Shown here: positions 1 to 12,600 of the stretch, piece after piece
How positions within the stretch are numbered: position 1 is the first letter of the stretch
Layout: each line of letters starts with the position of its first letter
From: Embiotoca jacksoni
Lineage: Eukaryota; Chordata; Actinopteri; Embiotocidae
Assembly: GCA_022577435.1 (NCBI GenBank)
Contig: JAKOON010000013.1
Location: 18,122,012-18,186,011 of the forward strand
Length of the DNA: 64,000 bases
Reading direction: 5' to 3'
Translations under genes and position numbers: made by a program
The notes under the pieces: model-generated
Told to the model about the DNA's origin: nothing
The model's input: the letters and a program-made list of their open reading frames with translations, nothing else
Databases searched by the model: none

Positions 1-353
1 ACCTGAAGATGGCACTTCACAGATTTCCATCCAATATGATGGATTTTAAGAAGATCTGCCAGGAGGAATGAGATACACTGCCCAAATCCAGCTGTGCAAA
101 GCTTGTAGAGACTTACCCAAGACGACTCAAAGGTATAACTGCTGCCAAGGGGGGTTCTAAAAAGCACACATAAAGCACATAATTTCCAAGCGCTACCTCA
201 GAGCTTCATGTTCATTTTCATTATAGTAATCAAATCCTGTATGACCGACAAACATACACAGCAGAATATTCCCTCATGACCAGAATTGCCTCAGTTTATG
301 TCTGCATGTGTGACACAAGTATACAGTCTTACACACACACACACACACACACG

Positions 354-407
<54 letters not shown>

Positions 408-562
408 CACACACAAGCTGTGTAGAAGATGAGAGAAAGAGATCTGTTTGAACCCTTGGTTTGATCAGATTCACTTGAAATCACACTCACCCACCAACTC
501 TCTGCCACAGCTTCAAGCACCACAGTTCAGATTTTGTTTTATATAGTAAGAAGTGTCCTTAC
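1..562 (-). other. Intron downstream of the Cys-loop exon (partial)
   Basis: The sequence starts inside an intron of the receptor gene. I looked for the next expected exon (about 138 bp, beginning with a Trp/Tyr-Gly-Tyr motif) and did not find it, so it lies beyond the left edge. The only notable content is the CA microsatellite at about 330-405. Confidence 0.8.
330..405. repeat. (AC)n microsatellite
   Basis: A near-continuous AC dinucleotide run of about 76 bp, broken once by GCAT near 353. It explains the poly-Cys/Val open frames predicted on the minus strand here. It lies in the receptor-gene intron. Confidence 0.97.
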
Positions 563-645
563 AGCTCTCCAGTTGTAGTGTGCAGGTCTGCTTGTCCATG
601 GGATACTTGGTCAGATCCATGTTGCAAGCCACAGTGGTGGTAATC
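563..645 (-). CDS. gabrp: gabrp-like coding exon with the Cys-loop (83 bp)
   Basis: The exon is preceded by a T-rich tract and AG (647-646) and followed by the donor GTAAGG (from 562 downward). At 83 bp it has the usual length of the Cys-loop exon in GABA-A receptor genes. It reads (R)ITTTVACNMDLTKYPMD, then KQTCTLQLES, leaving one base that should begin a Trp or Tyr codon in the next exon. The two cysteines bracket 13 residues, the signature of the Cys-loop family. The loop couples agonist binding to channel gating. Confidence 0.95.
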
Positions 646-3600
646 CTAAAAAAATAGAAATGTTTTTGTTATTAAAGGGGAATTTCATGAAATACCTAGA
701 GCAAATGCTTGCCATTTTGTCATGTGGAATCAGCTGGCTATATATTTATGTATGTGTATTTTGTGGAAACCGCTATTAACGATCCTGGATCCCCAAATAT
801 GTCGTGGAAATGCTGCTGAAATTCTTGACACCCAAAAAATACACATACACCTGGTGTCGTTGCAGAGAAAATATAGCATACGTACAGTATTTCCTCATTG
901 CAGTCTTGAAGAATATTTATACAGGCACAGCTTTTTATAATATACAGAGACTTCAGGACTTTGTTTTTCAGATTTAAATAGCGCAAAGTTTTCTGAACCT
1001 TAGATGATTTTGAAACAGAAGTCTTTCCACTGAACAGGTCAACCTTGCAGGGAAGAGAATTGTTTCAAATGGCTGACCTGGGCCTCTGGCTTTTGACCTC
1101 TTCATCTTACACACACTGACACATGCTGACTGGCCCAGATTGAGTCACAGACAGAAAGTCGCCTAAGGTCCTGAGACAAAGTCATCATTAACAGATCAAT
1201 TATAGAAATGATTATGAATAAGTAAACATAAGAATAATGATAACTATACGTTTACAACGTATTACAAATATTACTTTGACATTTTATATATGAATACATA
1301 TATACACAGATGATTTGGCAGTTATTTTTTTTCTTAAGTACATTGAAATCCTAAAATTATTAAATTTTGCACTTATTTTCAGAAATTATTATTAAAACTA
1401 ATAGGAGTGTTTATCAATACAAAGCTGCTCTCAGCTTTCAACCAAGTCTCAGCTTATTTATTAAGGCCTCCTAAAACATTCAGCGGTGGCCTGAACATAT
1501 CGGAGCTCAATGCTTCCTCAGTGTGTTTCCAACTGTACTTTTGCTGGCCACTTGTGGTCCGATCCAGCCAGGTCGCATATGTCCGAATTGAAATAGCCAA
1601 ATGGAAACAGCCTCAATGTCTGTTACGAGAGACCAGATGAGGCAGTAGATGCACTAGTTTGGATATGTATAATGATAAACTGACAAAACATAGTCTGTTC
1701 AAGTTACCCACACTAACTATGCAACATAAAAAAAGATCATGACATAATGAATTTAGCGTGAATGTGGCCCCGTGCTTACTGTACATGTTGCTGTAAAATC
1801 AAAGCTCGATTGAAAGCCTGAGTTTTAAATCCATGATTAAAAAAATATTTCATTAATTGAAATGATTCTAAATACACCAAACGTGCTGTAAATCATTTCA
1901 TGAAAACATTTAGATCAAGGGACCTCAATCAAAAATAATTATGTAAATCTTGTTTTATTTATATCCTATATTCCATATATTTATACTGTTGACATGACTA
2001 TAGGGAAATGTGATATCTTCTCAAAGCTTTTTTTCTCACAAGCGTCAGTCTATAGAGTCATTTAGTTTTACAACGAATAATGTCTTAATCATCTTACAAT
2101 CATAACAGGGTGTGCATGAAGCTCTGATAAATAATGTGATGCAGCCATGACACATCCCTTCTGGAGGCCTTCTGATTCACTGCTTGAGGAAGAGCATTTC
2201 TGTCTGGACACTTAAGAATCACTACAGTCAGCACTTAAGAATTACACTTACCGTATTTCATATCTTTTATGCCAAGATTTTAAGCACTCCTTCTTCCTAA
2301 GATTTTTTTTTTTACGCATAAGTCAAATTATTGGACCCTTATTGACCGATCTCTTAGAAGTTCTATAATTCAATGATGTTGAGTCGTACTCAGTGAAAGA
2401 GATGCTGATGTTGTGTGTAAAACGGATCTTGCTGAAATTTCAATACAACACCCAGCTGGAGCACACTGACTGACAAGAAAGAAGATGGAAGCTAACCAGC
2501 AGAAAATGCATGTAGGTAGTCTACCAAGCACTTTGACCTTGACACCAGTTTGCCACAAGCCTTTGTTTAATTGGCATCTCCCCTCTTTACTATACCGAAG
2601 TTCTGACTTCTGCTTTTATGATTATTTTTACACAAAAAATATGATCTGGACACTCCTAAACCAGAAGAATGGCATTGAGGATTTATTTTAAATCATCTTC
2701 AACCTTAATTGCTCAACGTTTGGCTACAGTCACCTCAGTACTTTCTCATGTATTCCCCCCCGGCACAGCACTGAAACATTTACCACAGCTGTCCTTTTTC
2801 CTCTAACTCCTCACATTTCTCACTCTACTCTATCCTTTTTCACAGCCCCAATTCCCTGAGGTTGCCATCCTTCTCCTGACTGTCTTTTCTGGCTTGTTTT
2901 ACTCTCTGCTTCTGTCCTCTGACTGTAAAATGCTACCGTCACCACATTTCCTCTATCACAGTAAAGCTCTCTGTATTGATGCAAAGGTTCATGAGGACTG
3001 GGGACACACACATTCTGAACAATGAATCAACAAATGGAGCGTCACTGTACGTGGCAATGTCATGCACTTGTTGATAAAAACAGGAAGCAAAATTCTAATT
3101 AAAGCATATTCACATGGGTGTAAAAGAGCAAAACAGTACCCTCCTGATGCGAGTAGTATATTGAGGCAAGATTAACTCTGAGGCCAGACTGAAGTGAGCC
3201 TGAATACCCAACCCAATTTACTATAAAATAACACCCACATACACTGCCCTCCTTCTACTTACAGAGTTATGATTGGAAAATGAAAATCTTTCCCATGTGA
3301 CCCTTTTCCCTTTAACTGTGGAACAACAACATGCGTAGCCACCACTGTACTGAATGCAGGAACAAGTCAAAGTATAAAAGCACTGAGTGAAGCCAAATCA
3401 GCACCATGGACAGCTCTTAGGCAATCTATAGATGAGCTGAGGTTATAGCATGTGACAAAAACATTAGGATGTGTAAATCCCATCAACGCAAGCTTAAAAG
3501 AGCTGAACATATCCACTCGCTGGATTCTTTACAACCTTTCTATCAATAACCTGTCTGTTTGGCCCGATATCTAATCAGAATGCCAAGGTAATGCACGCTT

Positions 3601-6600
3601 CAGCGGCTTGCCAAGAGCTTGTTAAGCTTCATACAAAGTGCAATATCTGTTTCACAGATTCTAACACGACTCGTGTTGCTTTTATGGTCCACAGGTCTTT
3701 GTATTGATGGATCACATGCTCCTGCATGCATACAATCCAATACCCAAGTGATAAAATTGACAACTCTCTGCTTTGCAATTTCATTATCTTCAAATTCAAC
3801 CCACGCTTCCTCCCTCAGCCAATCTCTCTTCCATTCTCTGGCCTTCTTTGCATTGTCTGTTGGAGCAGGAAAAAAAATAACACACAACAAACCATTCAAA
3901 CACCAGTCGTCAATCGTTATCGCACCTCAGCGCGTAAAGGACGGTCCCGTTGGGGAAAATGCGGATCAGCCTGTTCTCCACAGTGATGTCATGGAGGAAG
4001 GACTTCTTGGAGTCGACAATGAAGGTGTCAGGGACCCAGAGGAGCTCCACCAGCCTCCCGTCGAGGCTCAGGCTCTTGTTGCCTTCGAAAATCAAGCGTT
4101 CGTCCGTCCAGCGCTGGCGGAGGAATATGGTGGCGGTGTAGTCCTGCAGGAATAAGGCCCAGAGGTCACAACATAGCTAATAGACTGTTTTAACAAGCAT
4201 GTCAATAATATGCTGACAGACACGACAAGTTTTGGCAAACCAAACGTTGTGGACTTGTATTTCATTAGTCAGCTGGGGACTTTTTTTTTTTTTCATTCTT
4301 GGGTATGAAAGCCCTTCCGTGCCTGAAGCAACTGTAAACTACAGCACTGCTTCGAGTCAGCAAGTCTGCTTTGGCTTTTTGGACCCTGAACATGTTTTTT
4401 CTGCATGGCTTTCATTCCTGAAAGCCCTGCTGTTGTATCATGGGTGATGACGTAATCAGTTTATTGTATTGTGTGCAACAGGCTGTGGGAATACTTTCCT
4501 CACCAAACACATTTAGCAGCACAGGAATTTACCTGATCATGTCCAGAGCAATGCTGGTGTTTCATTCACTGTTCAACTAAGGGCTTTGACTGGTGTATGT
4601 CACTGTCAACCAACATTATTCTTCACAGAAAAACTACCCACCCAAGTTTCCTGAAACTTGGTGGAATGGTGTAGAATGAGCTGAGGAAGAACTTGGAGTG
4701 GATGTGAATCATGGTTGATCCACAAAGTATTTTTCACTTTCATGATAATTTTGAAATCCGAAATCTGGCCTACTAAATTTCATAGACAGTAGTGAAGTTC
4801 AGTAGTTACAAAACATAGGCAATTCTACAAATTCAATGGCTTATATCCCAATCCACATTTACAGGTACCAGTAATCCTGTTATGGAGGATTTAGTGACAG
4901 TGGTTTCTTTGGGGAGAACTGGTACCGGTGCAAAAACTGCGATATGGGGCTTCAGCTTGGCATGCACATATTTTGACAAAATTCTAATAATTTTGAAAAT
5001 ATCTCCTGTAATGGTTTCAGTTGTAGGTTTGTAACAATAGCAGACAGGAGTAGTGGCCTCGGTGGAAGTCGGTGCTCTCCAAGTGTCCTTTTAGTTTCTT
5101 CATGTATAAAATGTGCACTTCAGGTTGTGTCCCTCATTTATAGGTGAAGGGTTAAGTCTAGAAATGTAGTGCTGCAGTTTGGCTTTACAAAACGTTCAGG
5201 CAAAGTTACTCTGAGTGACGGTTAGTTGTTGCATTGGATAAGTTTGAACCTGTATTGTTTATTAGTTACAAGTAAAGAACCGGAATATAACGAGGCACTC
5301 TGTATATTATCTGTGTAGTTTTAGGTTTATTTTTAAATTAGAGTGACCAGCAGGATGTGATTGTCTTACCATGTTGATCTCTGAGATGGTGTCAATGCTG
5401 GCAATGTCCAAGCTCATACCCACCGTGACAGGACCATCTAGAAACAAAAAAAGAAACCATCAGTGCATCTGCTGCAGTATGTTCACACTGCAAAATCCCT
5501 ACAATTATGGTAAAGCATCCTGTTGTATAACGAAAGGCTACTGAGGGACCGCATATTTAAAAATGCTGAAGACCCCCACATCCCTGCAACAGCTGAAGTC
5601 TGTCGAGTGTGAAGCTCCTTGAGGGAATTACTTTACCCTGATTCACCATCACAGAGGGGCTAACTTACTGCTTGATGTTTCTCCTTCCCATTCTCCTTCC
5701 CTCTCACTTATCAATCTTTATTTCTGTGGGAGACATTAATGAGCCGGTTGTCATGTTGCTAATACTGTCTGTGCCAATGTCCGTGCCTGCTTTACATGTG
5801 TTTTTACTGCATGCATATGCATATACTCTCAGCAGGTGTTTGTACATTTACTTCAACTGGGGTTTAGTTTTAGTGGAACAAATATAAAGATTTGTATCTT
5901 CTCATCTAACTCCGGGCAAGAAAGCAAATAAATGTATGAACTCAAAATGCTTAATTATTCCTTGAAGGCTATTTGTGTGTTAGAAGTGGTGATTAAGTTT
6001 CATAAAGGAAGATCAAAAACTGTCTAGTCAGACAGCACTGTGCAAACCTGTTAGCTGCGCCGGAGGCTAACTGGCCTGATAATTACTGAGAAGTGTAAAA
6101 CCTGCAAGTTGCATTAAAATGTTGAAATATTTTTTACTTAAACTGAGCTGTTTGTGTCGCTAAAAACTGCAAAGCATCACATGGAGCATTTTTGGGTGTT
6201 TTCTTTCCCTTTAACTGCAAGAGAATTAATAAATGCAATGGAAATCCTCTCAATGGTAGTAATATAAAGGCATGCATGTATGTATGTGTGAATATGTGTG
6301 TTTTTGTTCACCAGCGCTTTTAACTGTCACTGTGTGCCAAGCTTGCGTCGCTAGGCGGGGAGGACAAGTGATTATGCTGAATAGCATTCAACTTGGTAAA
6401 GTCCAAGGCGTTATTACAGATCAAACAGCGAGTAAACAATCCATAATCACATTGTGACGAATTCCCGGAGCCTGAACAATAACAGTAGGGAGGGATTTGC
6501 AGGAAATGACATAACATTGTTCTTCTGAAAGCATACACTGAGATAAACTTTGTTTCTCTGTTGCAAGCAAATTAGTCGCCTGGTGGAAATTGGAATCTAA

Positions 6601-9600
6601 ATCACAACACATATTACAATCGCAGCTCAGACAAGTAACAATATTACTTTTTTTTTAAATTTTATATAGAGATTAGTGTTTAAGTAAATGATGCTTCTAC
6701 AACGTCATTTCAATGTTGATTATCTTTTTCATTACCTCCAAAGTAACGGAGCACATCAATCTGGACTATAAATTAAATTAAGGTACATTTAAATGTATGT
6801 ATGTCAGCATATATTACTCAAAAGGAACACGCAAGCACAAAATTGCAATCGGAACTCGTCTCGTTCTCTGTCAAACACACATTTCCCCCGAGTGTTCTGT
6901 CATTTCCATGGCTGCATGTGTCTGCAGTTTTCTTACTGTCAAAGAAGGGCCTGAGGTACTTGTTGTATCCTTTCATCAGCCTCTGAATGGTAGGAGGCAG
7001 AATCTCTCCTTCTTTAACTTCTGCATTAAGCAAGGAGCTCTCTAACAACCTGAGAACAAAGACGGAGAAAGAGAACAGCAGAAATAAGAGATGTTTCTTT
7101 TTTTTTTTTGTCTCCTCCCGTTGTGCATCTAGCAGGTTGGTATTCACAGAATCCGCAGGGTGTCAAAATGAGTTCTACAGCAAATCTTGCAAGCCATGCT
7201 GGGGGAAGAAAGGGCAGGAGATTAAAACGGCAACTTGGAACTGAAAAATGGGGGGGGGGGGGAACCAAAATAAAGGCTTCTTTTAATTAATATATTACTT
7301 TGAATTGACAGGGTCCATAATACTTTAAACCATCCATTTGTTTTTCCATCTACTCACCCCTTTGAAATGACTGTTTGCTTTCATGATTTGTTTTTTCTTC
7401 TGTCTGAATCCTATTCTTAAAGGCACATTGAAGTGTGGGAAGATAATTATATTGCTATATGGCAATTGCGGCATTGGGGGGGGGGGGGGTTGAAAGAACA
7501 CTCATTGCGCCTTTTCCAGTGGTACGTGTGTTTGTGTATAAATCAGGCTCTAAATACAGAACGCCTGCTCTGAAGAGAGAGAGCCCCGGGGCACGTGCCC
7601 TGATGTTACATCAGGGCTGAAGCAAGACAGATCAGACCATGTACAGAAGCAGAAAACATTCATCTCCATATGCTGGCAGCATTTCAGAGTCCCCTCTGTC
7701 ACTTGTATGCTCCTGTAGTCAAATGTGTGATGAGGGGAGTGACAATGGTGAAGCAATATGGCCTAGATTTCTTCTCGTACATTATCATCAACACGTTCAT
7801 GAGTCATTTGCCGTCAAGATAAATATGCTACATGTTTTGCTGCATCATTAATTCATTGCAAATTAATTGTAATACCTTGGTTTGATTACTGTAAACAAGC
7901 TAACCAGCTTGGGTCAAGATATTTAAAGTTTCAATCTTGCACAGGCGGAGCTTTTGCAAGAGTCCTTAATGAGCCCTGTAGCTTTTTGCCTTTAATGCAA
8001 CATACCTCACTGGTGCTGGAAAACGACATTCTCTTTTTATTTTATCATAAAACTACTTCACATTGTGCTCTGATGCAACCGACAGCTCCTCATTCTACAT
8101 CTGACCCTGTGGGACACAGTTTATATTTGGGGATGACCTTGATTGTATACTAAATGGTAATTATAGAAACATCTATCAGAGAAATATAATGATTTATTAA
8201 TGACACAATGCTACATGTAACCCATTATTGTATGGAAGGAGACATTGCACTTTATGGAATAAGAATATTGTCCCATTGGGTTAAGGCTGACTTTGCCAAT
8301 GACAATGTTAACATGCTAAGGTTTAGTAGGTACAATGGTTACTGATTGGTCCATCCTTCAGACTGGCTGAACAAACCTTAATGTGAACGGGGTTTACAGA
8401 CTATAATCACAATGAAGACTAAAACTGTGAGTAGTGTCTCCACCCAACTACTACTCACAGTTTTAGTCTTATCATGGCGAGAAAATGTGATTTGACAAAA
8501 GTGAATAAAAATATATACAACAGAGATATCAAGTTTTTTTCTCATTTGCGTTTGACTTAAGTCAACATGCTGCCTTAGCTGACCTGAGAAGTCATTTCCT
8601 TCATAAAATCACCGCCTCATTTTGTGTGCTGAAAATGTGACTGTACTACAGCTTTTGTTTGACAAAAAAAGATAGAAAGGCAGAGTGATGTGTGTTTGTT
8701 CTGTATCAAATCACTTCTGAGTAAATGCCCAAATCTATCTGAGAAACCTGCTGCTCCTTTTCATTTCTCTCCACAAGAGAACAGGCTGTTCTACTGGTGA
8801 ATCCATCATGGCCAGAGAAGCACACATCAGAACCAGACGGGCTTCTACAATACAGGAAAAAACGCAATGAAAAAGTCTTCCCGAGAAAACTCGGAACTTG
8901 TTTCACCTGACTGTGTCAAATCAGCTTAGACATCGAGTTAACTCGCTCCCAGCACACTGTTGCTATGCTGCATAAAGTCTCACTCACATGGCTCGGAGCC
9001 CGTTGTTTCAGCTGGCAACAGCCGAGGATGGTAAAGCCATGTTAGCGACGGTAGAGACAGCGCTCTGCCTGTGGCACACTGCATTATCAATCTGGGTCAC
9101 CCTGCATGACCCTCGTTACCTTCACAAATGGTTTTGCATCCGTATGAGTGGGTTTGCACGTGTGTTTCTGCATGGCGTATAAAAAGAATATGTCTGCAGT
9201 GGGACAGATGCGGATAGCAGAAAAAAAATACAAATTAATCAGAGAGCAAAATGAGGGAGAAACATGATGAGGACAAAGAAATAAAACGCACCGGGTAACG
9301 ATCGTTTTAAATTATATCAAAACAAAGCAAGTGCTGAAAACATACAACTGCGGGGGACATTTATTATGGAATTGATTTCAAATAACCTAGCGCTTACTGA
9401 TAGCGAGAGAGCTTTTCATCTTTGTGGTTTATCAGCGTTTTACAGTCCGACTATGAACGCAGCTTCTTTGACAAAAATTTGAGCTCTGAGCTCCTCTCAT
9501 TCTATCCATCGCCATCTCTATAAATCCCCAGACTCTTAACTTCTGGCTGTCCAAACCTTCACCTGCAGCCATGGATGAGACCTCAGCTCTCTGTCCTGCC

Positions 9601-12600
9601 AAACAGCTACTATCCACTGAGCCCTAACAAAGAAAAAAAACCAATGACAGATCTGTGGAAATTCTCCAAAAACCACAAAGGGCACGAATTCTAAGAACTA
9701 ATCTTTTGTTTTGTGATGTATGTGCAAGGCAGCGCGATCATGACAAAACAGGAGGCTGTGTGCCGTAGTGCCAACCGCACACATGAAGTCACAAACTCGT
9801 GCATGCACACGCACACAAACAAACATCACTCATGTTTATGTACTGTGGGGTCCCTCTCTCCCGAGATGGAAGCACGGCATGCGCAGAACTCATATTCCTG
9901 GAATGTGCGCTGACAGACCCAACACACCTGCCCACCAGGCTGCCGATCAAGAATAACAATATGACACAGTGAGTGCTCACAACTGACCAGTGGGGAGCCG
10001 CTACCATACTAAGTCACGAGCTTTGCTTCACCTCGATATCAAAAACATATACATTTACAAATTACTTTTTTGTTAGCTGAGAACGTTGTGCATTAGCTGC
10101 CATGAACATTCATGGGCCCTTTGGATTTTTCTGACTTGAATACTTGAAAGTCTGTTGAAGTAGCTGAAGTAAAGTAAAACATTAAAGCCAATGATGATGT
10201 GGTTTGGTTTAATAATGTGGAGGTAGCACTGTCACCTCACATCTCTTCACATTAGCTAGGTTTCTTTCAACAAACTAACACGTGCTGGTTATTCTTGAGT
10301 TTCCTGTGAATGTGTTTTTCTATGAATGTTTTGCCCCATGGTGGACTGACAGGTTGCCCATGGTGTTTACTGCCAAGATGGCAACCTACAATAACATCAT
10401 CTATTGGTGTGTGAAGTGCCTTTTTGAAGCTTTGCGTCTGGCATTTTGGTCATTTTGGCCACCATATTTGGACGAGCTGTGGAGGAGCAAGAGGTGGATC
10501 TGACTGAGAACTTGAGGACACCTATACCAGAAACCTGACTGCACCAAAGGAATGTCAATCAAACCAGACATGCCCCTAAACATACCTCCCGTTGATGCCC
10601 AATATCTAATTTATGAAGGAATTGTATTAAGAAAAAACACGAGACAACAAGAGAAGTTCATGCTTTTGGATTAGGAGTCTATTGGAACCGGAGGTTTTTC
10701 GGAGCCAGACCTTACTGTCCCTCTTCCGCATTGGCTTAGTTTTTCAGAGGTTTATTTTTCTGTATAGTATATGTACAGTTCCTGCAGTGCGGATACAAAA
10801 TAAGGCAGTACTTCCACCACATGACCAATTGCATTCTGGGATGAGTTCCAACTCCCTCATTACCTTCAACAGAACAAGCAATACTTAAAAGAAAACAATA
10901 CATATTATTTATTTATGGATGGATACATAGATTTGAAAGTGATGGTATTACATTTGACAATTTGATGCACTATTCTGCCACAATAATAATGATTAACTGA
11001 AGTGTGCTATTGTTTTTGCTTAAAACAAGTTCATGAAAACAATATTTTCTGTTATAAAGTCAGTCCTGAATTAGCAGGTAGATTGCTTGCATAAAAAGAG
11101 GATGAGTTAGTTTGACTGACAAGTGCAGTGCAAGATAAAAACAGTAACAGACAATCTGTGGCACTCAAGAGATGTAAGATACATAAAAATGTAGTGGTAA
11201 CATATCTAGCAGGTTACTGGCACGACAGTAGTTGGATGTCAACATGAGCGTCAGTGTTGAGGACACTAGCTGATATTTGAAACTTAAGCTTCCTCTGTCA
11301 TGACACTGGTAGCGGCAAAATTATCAACACAGACATATGATGCAGTGAAGTTAAAGAACACTTTCTAATGTGCTAATTGGCCAGTCACAACTGATTGTTT
11401 CTCAGCCCCTCTGAACTTGTTGGAAAAGGAAGTGCCAGCAGGAAGCAATGATCAATCTGTCCTTGTTTGTCAAGATCAAAATCTTCTAATCTCAGTAATG
11501 AGCCTTTTGTTTGCTTATTCTGCTCCACTTCTCTCCTGAGTCTCAGTCTTGTTCTCTCTTTATCTCTCATGTCGCTTCCCGTCTCTTTCTCACAGTATTA
11601 GCAGTCGATGTCTGTGTTGCTTCACTGCACCATGAGGAAGATACTTTTGCCAAATATCACAACCACCACAGGACCTCTGGCAACTTCGTATGCACAGAGA
11701 AAAACAATAATAATAATAGAGTAAAAACAACAATTAGTGTCAAAATGTTGACCTCCTTTAACTACTTTCACACATAGATGTTAAATGTCAAAGCAAGATG
11801 AAACTCAGCATGTGATTTGTGAGGGTAATACTAAAAATGGTATGACTGAGGGCTACATGTTACATGTAATGGAGTCAAACATGAGAGACTGAGTGGTTAC
11901 TTGGGTCAAGGTGAGGTATGTTAATAAAGACTTTAAGACTCATGCTTCTAATCACTACCGCCTGACTTTTTCTGTATTAGATTAATATAATTTGAATCAT
12001 GACCAAGTGCTGCGAGGACACAAACCATCAAAACAATTTAATTACAAAGAAATGCTTTTTTTGGGGGTAAGACTGAATGTTGTGTTTTAAAATATTTTAC
12101 TGATATGCTCATCATCAGCATTTTTGCATTTGTACTATTGCTTTCAAAATTAGTTAGCAAACCTTGAATGATTCATTGGATTTCTATGTAATAATATGGA
12201 AGGGAAAGAGAGGATCCACAACTGCAGTAATTTGATGACAATAAAGAAAACAAGGTTGTGTTGACTTGTGTAATGGTGGATCAAGTATTAATAACAAAAA
12301 CAAAAGAAAACCTCACTTGCTGCGTGGCAAAAAAAAAATGAGGGCAGAATTACATCCAGATGAAACAAATATTTGTATTAGTTAATTTTTCATTTGTAAA
12401 CATAATGCTTATCAAGATGTCCTCTAGTCTCTGATGTCTTCTGAACGCCACCTTTGGTTCTAAACAAATAAAACCAATGCAGAAGTGCCTTAGACTGTTT
12501 GTCCACCAAGGCATTTTTTTTCAAGATGAGACACCTTGGTTGCAATACCAAATATCTGTGGAAGGTTGGTTCATTTATGTATTGAACATACCTAATTTCA

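Noticed and set aside
330..405. CA tract as a CRISPR-like or structured repeat array
   Set aside because: It is a plain dinucleotide microsatellite with no spacers.
3619..4155. 178-codon plus-strand open frame
   Set aside because: It is antisense to the 218-bp receptor exon, whose minus-strand frame is clearly conserved. The plus frame is a shadow.
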